DNA from: Prevotella sp.
GTDB taxonomy: Bacteria; Bacteroidota; Bacteroidia; Bacteroidales; Bacteroidaceae
NCBI GenBank assembly: GCA_016285075.1
Contig: JAEEQB010000003.1
Span: 62,001 to 126,000, forward strand
Reading direction: 5' to 3'
Length of the DNA: 64,000 nt
Made by a program: the position numbers and the translations under genes. Positions 1 to 8,509 of this stretch are shown here, in pieces. Each line of letters starts with the position of its first letter. Within the stretch, counting starts at the first letter, position 1. The notes under the pieces are model-generated. The model had not been told where the DNA came from and searched no databases. It saw nothing but the letters and a program-made list of their open reading frames with translations.

Positions 1-629
1 AAGTCCTGGCACGTCTTGGATACCCCTTCACTCCCAACTTCCACTCTATTTTTCCTGAAGAGAAAGGTAACCTGAACTTACTTCCCGCCTCTATAGGTCC
101 TAAAAAGAACTTTGAACAGTGGATAGGCGTTGCCCCTATGGCAGCTCACAAAGGAAAGGTCTATCCGCTCCATTCCATGAGGCAGGTCGTAGAGCAGCTA
201 TCGCAGAAATATCCCAAGGCCCGTTTCTTCTTCTTCGGACGCGGAAGGAAAGAGACTCAGCTCTTCGCCGAATGGTGCCGTACTCTGCCACGCTGCCTCG
301 ACACCAGTCTGCAGTTAGAGAACCTCCATCAGGAACTTATCCTCATGAGTCATTTGGACGTAATGATTTCCATGGATTCAGCCAACATGCACTTAGCCTC
401 GCTCACGGCCACGCCCGTGGTGAGCATCTGGGGGGCTACCCATCCCTATGCCGGCTTCATGGGATATAACCAACCACAGGAGAATGCCATTCAAGCCGAT
501 CACCTTGACTGCCGTCCCTGTAGCGTCTACGGCAATCGTCCCTGTCATAGAGGCGACTATGCCTGTCTCTGCTCCATTCCCCCTGACCGCATCGTCAGAC
601 GGGTAGAAGAAATCATCAGTCATCATTAG
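1..629 (+). CDS. Glycosyltransferase family 9 (LPS heptosyltransferase-type), C-terminal part
   Basis: The frame is open from the window edge, so the start lies upstream and only about 209 C-terminal residues are seen. GT9 enzymes transfer heptose from an ADP-sugar to lipid A-core on the inner face of the cytoplasmic membrane. Family features seen are a Rossmann-like second half with a helix-strand reading KARFFFFGRG, the donor-site stretch ISMDSANMHLASL and then TPVVSIWGATHP. The tail has a cysteine cluster (CRPCSVYGNRPC) that I know from Bacteroidota members of the family. The exact acceptor sugar cannot be told. The next gene, rubredoxin, follows after 36 bases. Confidence 0.85.
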   Translation, partial: VLARLGYPFTPNFHSIFPEEKGNLNLLPASIGPKKNFEQWIGVAPMAAHKGKVYPLHSMRQVVEQLSQKYPKARFFFFGRGRKETQLFAEWCRTLPRCLDTSLQLENLHQELILMSHLDVMISMDSANMHLASLTATPVVSIWGATHPYAGFMGYNQPQENAIQADHLDCRPCSVYGNRPCHRGDYACLCSIPPDRIVRRVEEIISHH

Positions 630-665
630 TTTATTTTTATTAACCTCTTAACACTTTATCAGTTT

Positions 666-827
666 ATGGAAAAGTATGTATGCAATGTATGCGGTTACGT
701 ATACGACCCTGAAGTAGGCGATCCCGATAGCGGCATCGCAGCAGGCACCGCCTTTGAAGACATTCCTGAAGACTGGGTTTGTCCCATTTGCGGAGTAGGC
801 AAGGAAGACTTCTCACTTGAATCATGA
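666..827 (+). CDS. Rubredoxin
   Basis: A 53-residue electron carrier that binds one iron through four cysteines. Both knuckles are visible: [10 protein letters not shown] near residues 6-15 and CPICGVGK near residues 39-46, the usual CxxC...CPxCG arrangement, and the length is normal for the family. Such proteins pass electrons to oxygen- or peroxide-reducing enzymes in anaerobes. Its stop codon overlaps the prfB start (ATGA at 824-827), so the two are probably translationally coupled. Confidence 0.96.
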   Translation: MEKYVCNVCGYVYDPEVGDPDSGIAAGTAFEDIPEDWVCPICGVGKEDFSLES

Positions 828-1948
828 TTACCCAAGACCAGCTGAAAGACATTCTCGATCGCGCCGACAAACTACGCCACTACCTGAAGATCGATGAGAA
901 ACAGATGGAGTGGGAGGAAGAGGATCTGCGTACCCAGGCACCCGACTTCTGGGAAGACCCCAAGCGCGCCGAGGAACAGATGAAGAAGGTGAAGGAAATC
1001 AAGCGGTGGCTCGACGGTTATAAGGATGTACGCACCTTAGCCGACGAGCTGCAGCTGGCATTTGATTTCTACAAGGACGAAATGGTGACAGAGCAGGAGG
1101 TAGATGATGACTACCAGCGTGCACTGGCTGCCATTGAGGATCTGGAACTGAAAAACATGCTTCGCCAGAAGGAAGACCCTATGGACTGTGTGCTCAAGAT
1201 CAATTCCGGTGCCGGAGGTACGGAAAGCCAGGATTGGGCACAGATGCTTATGCGCATGTATCAGCGCTGGGCAGAGGCTCACGGACACAAGGTTACCATC
1301 TCCAATCTGCAGGACGGCGACGAGGCTGGTATCAAGAGTGTCACCATGGAGATAGAAGGAGGCGAATATGCTTATGGCTACCTGAAGAGCGAGAATGGTG
1401 TCCACCGCTTGGTTCGTGTCAGTCCCTTCAATGCCCAGGGTAAGCGGATGACCAGCTTTGCTTCTGTATTCGTCACACCACTCGTCGACGATACTATCGA
1501 AGTCTACGTTGACCCCGCCAAGCTCTCTTGGGACACCTTCCGCAGCAGTGGAGCAGGTGGACAGAATGTCAATAAAGTGGAGTCGGGCGTACGGTTACGC
1601 TATTGGTATACCGATCCTGACACAGGCGAGGAAGAAGAGATACTGATTGAGAACACTGAGACCCGCGATCAACCCAAGAACAAGGCAAAAGCGCTGCTGC
1701 TGCTCAAGTCGCAGCTTTATGACCGTGCCATGAAAAAACGGCTTGAGGCCCAGGCAAAGATCGAAGCAGGCAAGAAAAAGATAGAGTGGGGGTCGCAGAT
1801 ACGCTCCTATGTCTTCGATGACAAGCGGGTAAAAGACCATCGTACCAACTACCAGACCTCCGACGTTGACGGCGTGATGAACGGTAAGCTCGATGGTTTT
1901 ATCAAGGCCTACCTCATGGAGTTCCCCGTTGCTGACAATGAATCATAA
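824..1948 (+). CDS. prfB: Peptide chain release factor 2
   Basis: Releases nascent peptides at UGA and UAA stops. The 374-residue protein has the N-terminal coiled-coil domain, the RF2-type tripeptide SPF near residue 200 and the catalytic GGQ loop ([14 protein letters not shown]) near residue 245. Most bacteria make RF2 through a +1 frameshift at an in-frame UGA near codon 25. Here the matching place reads HYLKID (TAC CTG AAG) with no stop, and residues on both sides align in one frame, so no programmed shift is visible. The start is the ATG that overlaps the rubredoxin stop. Confidence 0.97.
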   Translation: MITQDQLKDILDRADKLRHYLKIDEKQMEWEEEDLRTQAPDFWEDPKRAEEQMKKVKEIKRWLDGYKDVRTLADELQLAFDFYKDEMVTEQEVDDDYQRALAAIEDLELKNMLRQKEDPMDCVLKINSGAGGTESQDWAQMLMRMYQRWAEAHGHKVTISNLQDGDEAGIKSVTMEIEGGEYAYGYLKSENGVHRLVRVSPFNAQGKRMTSFASVFVTPLVDDTIEVYVDPAKLSWDTFRSSGAGGQNVNKVESGVRLRYWYTDPDTGEEEEILIENTETRDQPKNKAKALLLLKSQLYDRAMKKRLEAQAKIEAGKKKIEWGSQIRSYVFDDKRVKDHRTNYQTSDVDGVMNGKLDGFIKAYLMEFPVADNES

Positions 1949-1978
1949 ACATTATAATCAATTAAAATCATTAAAGCT

Positions 1979-2131
1979 ATGGCAAATAAAGAACCAAAAA
2001 TGAATGCGAAGCAGAAAGCTTACGCACAGAAACAGGAGAAAGAGGGACGCAAGGTTGTTAACTGGATCTTCGGAGGTCTCATTCTCCTGGCCCTCATCTA
2101 TGTCTGCTGGACGTTCTACATGATGTCATAA
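1979..2131 (+). CDS. Small single-pass membrane protein, 50 aa
   Basis: A short gene 30 bases after prfB on the same strand. The protein has a lysine/glutamine-rich cytoplasmic head (KQKAYAQKQEKEGRK) and one hydrophobic segment (WIFGGLILLALIYVCWTFYM) at the C-terminus. Strong coding character (ATG start, clean TM segment, tight spacing to both neighbours) supports it as real. No function is recognised; the position suggests co-transcription with prfB. Confidence 0.7.
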   Translation: MANKEPKMNAKQKAYAQKQEKEGRKVVNWIFGGLILLALIYVCWTFYMMS

Positions 2132-2158
2132 GAACTTTCCGGCAATCAATTCTGACCT

Positions 2159-2650
2159 ATGGCAACAGAGATCGAAAGGAAATTCCTGGTCAAGGATGAC
2201 AGCTATAAAAGGCTGGCCTATGCATCCGACCACATTCTTCAAGGTTACATCTGCAGTGGCCATGGACGGACTGTTCGTGTCCGTAGCCGTGGCCACTGCG
2301 CTTTCCTTACCATCAAGGGACCTTCCGAAGACGGTGGACTGTCACGTTATGAGTTTGAAAAGGAAATCAGCCCTGATGAAGCCCGGAACCTTTTCCGGAT
2401 TTGTGAGCCAGGGACCATTGAGAAGACCCGGTATCTGGTGAAGAGCGGAAGACATACATTTGAAGTAGACGAGTTCCATGGCGATAACCAGGGACTGGTC
2501 ATGGCCGAAGTGGAGCTCTCTGCTCCTGACGAGCCTTATGAAAAACCTCTCTTCATAGGGCTGGAGGTGACGGGTGATCGCCGCTACTACAATTCATACC
2601 TCAGCCATCATCCCTACAAGGAATGGCCCGATGAAGACAAAGACCGATGA
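2159..2650 (+). CDS. CYTH domain protein (triphosphate tunnel metalloenzyme)
   Basis: A 163-residue protein that begins with the CYTH signature EIERKFLV at residues 4-11. This is the ExExK strand that binds metal and triphosphate in the tunnel. The remainder shows the expected alternating charged strands (TVRVRSRG, AFLTIKG, RYEFEKEI, FEVDEFHG, AEVELSAPD). Family members hydrolyse inorganic triphosphate or, less often, act as class IV adenylate cyclases; the bacterial short form is usually a triphosphatase. Its last 50 bases overlap the convergent VanZ-like gene. Confidence 0.9.
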   Translation: MATEIERKFLVKDDSYKRLAYASDHILQGYICSGHGRTVRVRSRGHCAFLTIKGPSEDGGLSRYEFEKEISPDEARNLFRICEPGTIEKTRYLVKSGRHTFEVDEFHGDNQGLVMAEVELSAPDEPYEKPLFIGLEVTGDRRYYNSYLSHHPYKEWPDEDKDR

Positions 2651-3023
2651 TGGCTGCAAGGGTGACCCCCGTGGTATTTGCCAGGAAGTCGAGCCATTCG
2701 CCGCTGCGGGTAGAAGTGCAGTAGGTCTGTAGCAGTTCTAAGAGCCCGCTCATGAGACTGGGCATCAGCCATGCCCAAAGCATCAGGCGGCGGTAGTTGG
2801 GCTTGGAGTGGCTGCGATGGTACTCTATCCATAGCACAAGACATGACCCGCCATACATGACCAGATGGGTCCATTTATCAATAAAGGCTACATTGTCTAA
2901 CGGCGTCTCTGGAAAGAAAGGGGTAAGCGAGAGCACCCATACGCAGACAAAACAGAGGATGGATAAGGGGTACTTTCTTATATAATGCTTAAGAAAAGTA
3001 CCAAATTGCTGCATATTTTTCAT
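2601..3023 (-). CDS. VanZ-like membrane protein
   Basis: A 140-residue protein with about four transmembrane segments. The VanZ-like signature is visible: DKWTHLVMYGG in the middle and LLELLQTYCTSTRSGEWLDFLANTTG toward the end, read in two blocks. Members are integral membrane proteins of unclear function; a few affect teicoplanin resistance. The start is the ATG of MKNMQQ, preceded on the minus strand by a TACTTTTG element. The 3' end overlaps the CYTH gene tail to tail. Confidence 0.87.
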   Translation of the reverse strand: MKNMQQFGTFLKHYIRKYPLSILCFVCVWVLSLTPFFPETPLDNVAFIDKWTHLVMYGGSCLVLWIEYHRSHSKPNYRRLMLWAWLMPSLMSGLLELLQTYCTSTRSGEWLDFLANTTGVTLAAIIGLCLHRAIPCRDDG

Positions 3024-3043
3024 TTTTACTTTCTTTTTTGGTG

Positions 3044-3051
3044 CAAAAGTA
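3044..3051 (-). promoter_or_regulatory. Promoter -7 element for the VanZ-like gene
   Basis: TACTTTTG on the minus strand matches the Bacteroidota TAnnTTTG element and lies 20 bases before the VanZ-like start. It sits back to back with the promoter at 3064-3071, forming a compact divergent promoter. Confidence 0.65.
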
Positions 3052-3063
3052 GAAAAAAATAAC

Positions 3064-3071
3064 TACTTTTG
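3064..3071 (+). promoter_or_regulatory. Promoter -7 element for the first NSS transporter
   Basis: TACTTTTG matches TAnnTTTG. Transcription would begin near 3078, which leaves almost no leader before the ATG at 3082 and so favours the downstream ATG at 3097. Confidence 0.65.
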
Positions 3072-3096
3072 CAAAGGATTTATGAGAAAAGTGCAT

Positions 3097-4458
3097 ATGG
3101 CTAAACTGGAAAGAGCAAGTTTTAGTAGTAAACTTGGTGTTATCCTGGCTACGGCAGGTTCAGCCGTGGGCTTGGGTAATGTGTGGCGCTTCCCCTATAT
3201 GACCGGAGAAAACGGTGGTGCCGTATTTATACTGATTTATGTGTTGTGCGTGCTGCTGCTGGGTATTCCCTGCATGATTAGCGAATTTATCATCGGGCGC
3301 CATGCACAGGCCAACACTGCACGTGCCTTCCGCAAGATGTCGGGAGGTTCTGCATGGTCGGTGATAGGATATATGGGGGTGCTGACGGGTTTTCTGATTA
3401 CAGGTTATTACGCTGTGGTTTCGGGCTGGTGCCTGCAGTACATCTGGGCATCCTTGATAGGTCACATGCAAGGAACGCCCGAATATTTCCAGCATTATTT
3501 TGAAACGTTCTCAAGCGACCCTGTACGGCCGGTCTTCTGGACGGGTATCATCTTGCTCATCACCTTTCTTATTGTGGGGCATGGCGTACGCGATGGTATC
3601 GAACGGGCATCGAAGATACTTATGCCTACACTGTTCATACTGCTTGTTGTCATTGTCGTGGCGGCTTGCATGCTGCCAGGCGCAAAGGAGGGCATCAAGT
3701 TCTTGTTCCAGCCAGACTTCAGCATGATCAATAGCAGGGTATTCCTGTCGGCATTAGGGCAGTCGTTCTATTCGCTCTCCATTGCCATGGGATGCCTGTG
3801 TACCTTTGCCAGCTATTTTTCGAAGAGTACGAACCTCACGAAGTCTGCTATCCAGATAGGTGTGATAGACTGCTTTGTTGCCATCCTGGCGGGGCTGATG
3901 ATTTTTCCTGCAGCCTTCTCTGTAGGCGTAAGTCCTGATTCGGGACCTTCACTCATTTTCATCACCCTGCCCAATGTGTTCCAGCAGGCATTCGGACAAT
4001 GGCCTGCCCTGGGCTATTTGGTGTCGCTGCTGTTCTATGCGCTGCTGTCGTTGGCGGCACTGACGTCGCTCATCTCGCTACATGAGGTGTCTACGGCCTT
4101 TTTCCAGGAAGAGATGGTTATCACGCGCAGGAAAGCGGCAGTCATTGTGACGATATCCACCACTATCATAGGTGCCATCTGCTCTCTGTCCTTGGGAGCC
4201 ACAGGGGCTTTAACCTTCTTCGGCAGCACGCTGTTCGACTGGTTCGACTTCGTCACGGGACAGATATTCTTGCCAGTAGTAGGCTTCCTGACCTGTATCT
4301 TCATCGGATGGTTTGTTCCCCACCGCATAGTTCATGACGAGTTCACCAACAGGGGAACGCTGCGGGGACGTTTCTTCCACCTTTATCTGTTTCTGGTGAA
4401 ATATGTCTGCCCCATCTGCATCCTTTTCATCTTCCTGCACCAACTAGGCCTTTTATAA
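3097..4458 (+). CDS. Sodium-dependent transporter, NSS (SNF) family, copy 1
   Basis: A sodium-coupled amino-acid-type symporter in the inner membrane, about 453 residues with 11-12 hydrophobic segments. The first helix carries the family sodium-site signature GSAVGLGNVWRFPY followed by ENGGAVF. The TM8-like segment is SGPSLIFITLPNVF. I chose ATG 3097 because it aligns best with the start of the paralog downstream; ATG 3082 would add five residues. The second copy begins 12 bases after the stop, so the pair is an operon. The substrate cannot be read from the sequence. Confidence 0.92.
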   Translation: MAKLERASFSSKLGVILATAGSAVGLGNVWRFPYMTGENGGAVFILIYVLCVLLLGIPCMISEFIIGRHAQANTARAFRKMSGGSAWSVIGYMGVLTGFLITGYYAVVSGWCLQYIWASLIGHMQGTPEYFQHYFETFSSDPVRPVFWTGIILLITFLIVGHGVRDGIERASKILMPTLFILLVVIVVAACMLPGAKEGIKFLFQPDFSMINSRVFLSALGQSFYSLSIAMGCLCTFASYFSKSTNLTKSAIQIGVIDCFVAILAGLMIFPAAFSVGVSPDSGPSLIFITLPNVFQQAFGQWPALGYLVSLLFYALLSLAALTSLISLHEVSTAFFQEEMVITRRKAAVIVTISTTIIGAICSLSLGATGALTFFGSTLFDWFDFVTGQIFLPVVGFLTCIFIGWFVPHRIVHDEFTNRGTLRGRFFHLYLFLVKYVCPICILFIFLHQLGLL

Positions 4459-4470
4459 AGACAAATAGTA

Positions 4471-5826
4471 ATGAGTGAACGCGGAAACTTCGCATCAAGA
4501 ATAGGAATTATCCTAGCTACAGCAGGCTCTGCCGTGGGGCTGGGCAATATCTGGCGTTTCCCTTATATGACAGGCGAGAATGGCGGTGCTGCTTTCATCT
4601 TGGTCTATTTTGGCTGTGTGCTGTTGCTGGGTATTCCTGGTATGGTGAGCGAGTTTATCGTAGGACGCCACTCTCAGTCCAACTCTGCTCGTGCCTATGC
4701 CAGGATCAGTGGGAAGCGAGGTTGGGGAGCCATAGGAATCCTGGGTATTGTCACCTCAGTCATCATCCTTGGTTTCTATGCTGTTGTTGCCGGCTGGTGC
4801 CTGCAGTACTTTGGCGTTTCCGTTATGGGTACGCTTAGTGGCGATGCCGATGCCGTGCAGAAGTATTTCCAGACGTTTTCCTCACACCCGGTGAAACCGG
4901 CCTTCCTGGGTATCGTGTTCATCGTGATCACCCACTTCATTATTGTCCGTGGCGTGCAAGAGGGCATTGAAAGGGCATCAAAGTTGCTCATGCCTTTGCT
5001 GTTGCTGCTGCTCGTCATCATTGTCATTGCTTCTTGTTCGTTGCCAGGTGCCTACAAAGGCATAGAGTTCCTGCTGAAGCCCGACTTTTCGAAACTGACA
5101 AGCCAGGTGCTGCTTGAAGGTCTAGGACAGGCCTTCTTCTCATTGTCGCTCGGCACGGCCTGCCTCTGTACCTATGCCAGTTATTTCTCACGTCATACGC
5201 CCCTGTTGAAGTCTGCCGTCCAGATAGCGCTCATGGACAGCGGCATAGCCATTCTGGCAGGACTGATGATTTTTCCTGCAGCCTTCTCCGTGGGTGTACA
5301 GCCCGACTCCGGTCCGTCGCTGATCTTCATCACCCTTCCCAATGTGTTTCAGCAGGCATTTGGTTCAACGCCATTCATAGGGCAACTGGTGAGCATCCTG
5401 TTCTATGCTTTACTGGTCTTTGCAGCCCTCACCTCTACCATCTCCATGCACGAGATCGGTACCGCCTTCTTCCACGAAGAGCTGGGACTGCGGCGCGGAT
5501 GGGCAGCATGGATACTGACGATAGTGTGCAGCGTCATCTGCGTTTTCTGTTCCCTTTCGGTAGGTGCGCGACCAGACATCAGTGTGATGGGCTTGCCGCT
5601 TATGGATTTCTGTGACAAGCTCACCGCACAGGTGATGCTGCCCATGGGGGCACTGCTGACCAGTATTCTTTTGGGATGGTTCGTACCTAAACGGCTGGTG
5701 AAAGATGAGTTTACCAATTGGGGAACTACTGCCCGTTCTGTATTTGACGTCTATCTGTTTTCGGTGAGATACGTGGTGCCCTTCTGCATCCTGCTCATCC
5801 TGGCTCACCAGTTCGGAATAATCTGA
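4471..5826 (+). CDS. Sodium-dependent transporter, NSS (SNF) family, copy 2
   Basis: A 451-residue paralog of the preceding gene, colinear over its length. It has the same GSAVGLGNIWRFPY and ENGGAAF motifs and the same SGPSLIFITLPNVFQQAFG stretch. The two differ in the N-terminus and in the loop after TM2 (GTLSGDADAVQKYF versus the other copy's loop), which suggests different substrates after a tandem duplication. It converges on a DUF4251 gene with only two bases between stops. Confidence 0.92.
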   Translation: MSERGNFASRIGIILATAGSAVGLGNIWRFPYMTGENGGAAFILVYFGCVLLLGIPGMVSEFIVGRHSQSNSARAYARISGKRGWGAIGILGIVTSVIILGFYAVVAGWCLQYFGVSVMGTLSGDADAVQKYFQTFSSHPVKPAFLGIVFIVITHFIIVRGVQEGIERASKLLMPLLLLLLVIIVIASCSLPGAYKGIEFLLKPDFSKLTSQVLLEGLGQAFFSLSLGTACLCTYASYFSRHTPLLKSAVQIALMDSGIAILAGLMIFPAAFSVGVQPDSGPSLIFITLPNVFQQAFGSTPFIGQLVSILFYALLVFAALTSTISMHEIGTAFFHEELGLRRGWAAWILTIVCSVICVFCSLSVGARPDISVMGLPLMDFCDKLTAQVMLPMGALLTSILLGWFVPKRLVKDEFTNWGTTARSVFDVYLFSVRYVVPFCILLILAHQFGII

Positions 5827-5828
5827 CA

Positions 5829-6377
5829 CTATCGCATCCTGCTGTTTACCGGCACTGAACCTCGTTTCTGATTCTCTGACGGGTATGGAGACAATGGGGC
5901 GATGATACCGTCGAAGCTGATGGGATCGCGGTACATTGATCTTACGCTGATGTGTGCTTCCCCTGTGTCATATACATCTATAAGATAATGGTATTTGTCT
6001 TCCTGCGTCTTTACATCCACCATCAACTGCGTTCTGCCGGCCTTGGGATGATCCTCGTTATATTGCAGAATGGGTTCCTCGAAATTCAGTCCTATAGACG
6101 GAGAAACGATTGGTGATTGATGCACTTGCCCCAGGTATGGCAAATAGCTGCGTAGTGTGTCGCCTCGCAGTTCAAGGAAGAAGTCGGGTGTTACCATCTT
6201 CGCACCATAACGCATGGTGTTCATCGACCTGATGTCAATATGCAGCTGCCTGGAGGCAACAGCTTCGTTTACAACCTGCCGCATCTGTGCCCGCTGCTCG
6301 GCACGCTCCTGCTGTGTGGCGCATCCGACCATCATCAGCAAGGCTATGATTCCAATGATTGACCTTTTCCGTTTCAT
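5829..6377 (-). CDS. DUF4251 lipoprotein
   Basis: A 182-residue protein starting with a lipoprotein signal (IIALLMMVGCATQ, lipid Cys about residue 19). The remaining domain fits DUF4251, a beta-rich family of Bacteroidota exported proteins without known function. Motifs seen are a YGAKMVTPDFFLELRGDTL block and a SYLPYLGQVHQSP block. Its start overlaps the upstream DUF4294 stop by four bases (ATGA), so the two exported proteins are made as a coupled pair. Confidence 0.8.
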   Translation of the reverse strand: MKRKRSIIGIIALLMMVGCATQQERAEQRAQMRQVVNEAVASRQLHIDIRSMNTMRYGAKMVTPDFFLELRGDTLRSYLPYLGQVHQSPIVSPSIGLNFEEPILQYNEDHPKAGRTQLMVDVKTQEDKYHYLIDVYDTGEAHISVRSMYRDPISFDGIIAPLSPYPSENQKRGSVPVNSRMR

Positions 6378-7006
6378 AACTGTCCTGCTTCTACCATGAG
6401 GATGATGCGTTCTGTGAGGCGGTCTGCTCCTTCTGCATCATATCCTTTCTTCAGAGAGGCGCCAAACATCCAAGCGAAGGCTTGCCAGAAGCCAGAGCGA
6501 ACGGGCCCGAGGAAAGCCTGCATGGCTTCAAAAGCAGTAGAGTTGCATTCACGGTCCACCAACTTGATGAGCAGTTTGCCCTGAGAGTAGGTGAGTTTCT
6601 TCATGCGAGGCTTGTAGGTTCTCAGCACCTCCTGCTCCACACGTTTCATGTGAGCATCCTTGGCTTTCTTGTCGGGTAGCGTCTCCAGTATTTCTGCAGT
6701 CTCCATGAGCAGCATACGTGCTTCCTTGGCTATAGGAAGGGTCTTCTTCACGTTGTTCACCAGCCTCATGTAGGCCTGTTTTTGCCGTTGGCTCTTGAAG
6801 GTGATTTCCGGATAGACGTAGACATAGTTGTACTCTACATACTGTATGCTGTCACCATGATCCAGCACCTTGCTCACCTTCACCATCGGTACCAGTGAGG
6901 GCACACTGTCGTTGTCGGCCTCCTTGGCCGGCTTCTCCTGTGCATTGGCGCTGACGCAAAAACCAATGACAAATGTCAAACCTATCAGCAGACTCCTAAA
7001 CTTCAT
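6374..7006 (-). CDS. DUF4294 exported protein
   Basis: About 210 residues with a signal peptide (FRSLLIGLTFVIGFCVSANA, cut after AQ). The mature part fits DUF4294: YPEITFKSQRQKQAYMRLV, then a KLTYSQGKLLIKLVDREC helix and a SGFWQAFAWMFGASLKKGYD block. An upstream TTG at 7027 keeps the frame open but overlaps the promoter element at 7025-7032, so I use the ATG at 7006. The function is unknown; it is widespread in Bacteroidota and probably periplasmic. Confidence 0.82.
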   Translation of the reverse strand: MKFRSLLIGLTFVIGFCVSANAQEKPAKEADNDSVPSLVPMVKVSKVLDHGDSIQYVEYNYVYVYPEITFKSQRQKQAYMRLVNNVKKTLPIAKEARMLLMETAEILETLPDKKAKDAHMKRVEQEVLRTYKPRMKKLTYSQGKLLIKLVDRECNSTAFEAMQAFLGPVRSGFWQAFAWMFGASLKKGYDAEGADRLTERIILMVEAGQL

Positions 7007-7024
7007 ACTTATCATTACAGGTTG

Positions 7025-7032
7025 CAAAAGTA
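7025..7032 (-). promoter_or_regulatory. Promoter -7 element for the DUF4294-DUF4251 operon
   Basis: TACTTTTG on the minus strand, 18 bases before the chosen ATG at 7006; it rules out the TTG at 7027 as a start. Confidence 0.6.
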
Positions 7033-7116
7033 CGCAGTTTTTTTCTTTCCCCTCTGCATTGCAATGTTAAAAAACCGTATCAGCGCAAAATTATTGCCCA
7101 AATGCGACCTATTCCA

Positions 7117-7147
7117 TGCTCACAAGGGTACAGAACCCTTGTGAGCA
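7117..7147. repeat. 13-bp perfect hairpin
   Basis: TGCTCACAAGGGT pairs with ACCCTTGTGAGCA across a five-base loop. No T-run follows closely, so it is not a clear terminator. Confidence 0.7.
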
Positions 7148-7468
7148 CAATTTCAATTTTCCCCTAATTCCGAGATTCAACTTCCGCAAGTGCGCCCCGA
7201 AGGGGCAGCAGCTCTAAGCCCAGGGCAACGCCTGATTATTTCTTTCATAACAATCTGTGTTTTGTGCCTCTGTCAAAGACGCTGAAGGCGTATCCCCTCA
7301 GGACTCGAACTTGTTCGCTTGGCTTGCCAAGAACCGAGGGGTGTGTGCATCCTTGGAGTTCCTCCATTCTTGCCATAGCTGGCAACGACTGGTCTTTCGC
7401 TTCGTTTGGCGGTAAATACCCGCGAATGGATTTCAACCAGTTAGGTTTGTGTCATATCCGACACACAC

Positions 7469-7497
7469 AAAAAAGGAAGCCGATGGCTTCCTTTTTT
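7469..7497. terminator. Bidirectional rho-independent terminator
   Basis: A GGAAGCC / GGCTTCC stem with a three-base loop, flanked by an A-run on one side and a T-run on the other, so it can work on both strands. It lies just beyond the 3' end of the broken lipoprotein gene. Confidence 0.8.
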
Positions 7498-7500
7498 CAT

Positions 7501-7706
7501 TCAATTGTTGGGGTCATAGACCACAGAGGCGTTTGGTATGTTGTCCTGGGTGAAGTAAATGACGTTCATGGTGGCTGAGCTTTCTACAGGATAGGCTGCT
7601 CATCCTTCTTGTCGTCATCGTCGGAGCAGGCTGTGAAACTCATGCTGAGGCTCAGCGTCAGTGCAGCCATCAGCATCCATTGCAAGGCATTCTTTTTCAT
7701 ATTCAT
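7501..7706 (-). pseudogene. Frameshifted small lipoprotein gene
   Basis: The minus strand starts MNMKKNALQWMLMAALTLSL and continues into a lipoprotein signal with the cleavage Cys in SFTACSDDDDKK. This frame stops at 7584 after 40 residues. The next frame carries a plausible tail (YPVESSATMNVIYFTQDN then IPNASVVYDPNN) up to a stop at 7501, directly before the terminator. A one-base frame change near 7590-7600 would join them to a protein of about 65 residues. The gene has a good promoter at 7732-7763. Either it is a pseudogene or the 40-residue lipopeptide is the real product. Confidence 0.5.
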
Positions 7707-7731
7707 CTGTTTTTAATTTGTTCCTGTGCTG

Positions 7732-7763
7732 CAAAAGTAGCGTTTTTTCTTGAATATTCCAAA
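7732..7763 (-). promoter_or_regulatory. Promoter with both -7 and -33 elements
   Basis: Minus-strand TTTG at 7763-7760 and TACTTTTG at 7739-7732, separated by 20 bases, the spacing typical for Bacteroidota sigma-ABfr promoters. It drives the broken lipoprotein gene. Confidence 0.72.
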
Positions 7764-7910
7764 CAATTACCACTTTTTGTATCGTGAAATGCGACATGCC
7801 GGTTTTCTTGCGACAATAATGAGTGAAAGGATTGCTCGCTGTCGCAGATTTCACTTTTCATTTCGCTCAAACATGATGCACGCCAATATAGTGGAACAAG
7901 GAACGCATAT

Positions 7911-7961
7911 GATCACGGGAACGGTTCCTATTAAAAAATCATGGGAACCGTTCCCGTGATC
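7911..7961. repeat. 18-bp perfect palindrome
   Basis: GATCACGGGAACGGTTCC and its exact complement, separated by 15 AT-rich bases. The core resembles the GGGGACAGG palindromes elsewhere in the window but has GGGAACGG instead. Confidence 0.8.
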
Positions 7962-8373
7962 TGAGTTATCTCAGGAGGGGCAAAAGAGTGAAAAGGTGAA
8001 GAAGTGAAAAAGTGAAGGAATGAAGAGCCAATTCACCTTGCCACTCTCGTTTATCCGCTTACGTTCTCTCTGCTGTTTACATCCCTTGTGAACCGAAGAG
8101 AGAACGGGAGTGAACGAGGTTCAGTGCCTAAGCGGATTCGCATAAGATACTATTTGGAATAAACGGGGTCTGCCAAACAGTATGATTCCATGTCACGGCT
8201 GGTTTGTTAACTCAAGTTTCCCACCTTTTTAATTATCAAGAATTAGAGAATTTCCACTTAGCAGTTTAGTGGAATTATTGGGAATTTGAGAAGAAATGGC
8301 AAACCATTTCCGTTTCAGTCCGCAGAGTTCCAGTCGCTTGCGACGGGTAATTCCAAGCAATTCTTTTTTTTGC

Positions 8374-8439
8374 AATAACGATACAGGGTTTATAGTTTCT
8401 ACGCTTCGCTGCGAAACCACGGAGCCCTGTATCGTTATT
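8374..8439. repeat. Long stem-loop upstream of the M16 protease
   Basis: AATAACGATACAGGG (8374-8388) pairs perfectly with 8425-8439, and an inner GTTTC/GAAAC stem lies between. It lies before the promoter at 8498, so it may be a terminator-like or insulating structure. Confidence 0.65.
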
Positions 8440-8497
8440 TTTATTTAAAACTGTAGTTTTTCTACCTTGTTGTGCGTCTAATAAGCAAAAGAAGGTG

Positions 8498-8505
8498 TAA
8501 CTTTG
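8498..8505 (+). promoter_or_regulatory. Promoter -7 element for the M16 protease
   Basis: TAACTTTG matches TAnnTTTG. It leaves a leader of about 105 bases before the protease start. Confidence 0.6.
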
Positions 8506-8509
8506 CAGC

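Larger units (their letters stand above)
7033..8497. other. Gene-poor region with hairpins and one broken gene
   Basis: About 1.5 kb with no convincing intact gene. From left to right it holds a 13-bp hairpin (7117-7147), a small GCCCCgaaGGGGC hairpin (7194-7206) followed by an AGCCCAGGGC motif also seen near 13.7 kb, and a terminator (7469-7497). Next come a frameshifted lipoprotein gene (7501-7706), an 18-bp palindrome (7911-7961), a GTGAA-rich simple repeat (7985-8025), a split inverted repeat (8053-8061 with 8129-8137) and a long stem (8374-8439). Open frames on both strands at 7245-7578 look non-coding and I assign nothing there. Confidence 0.6.

Noticed and set aside
7245..7578. Open frames on both strands in the gene-poor region
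   Set aside because: No start context, promoter or recognisable domain; both frames run through the terminator or repeat-like DNA.
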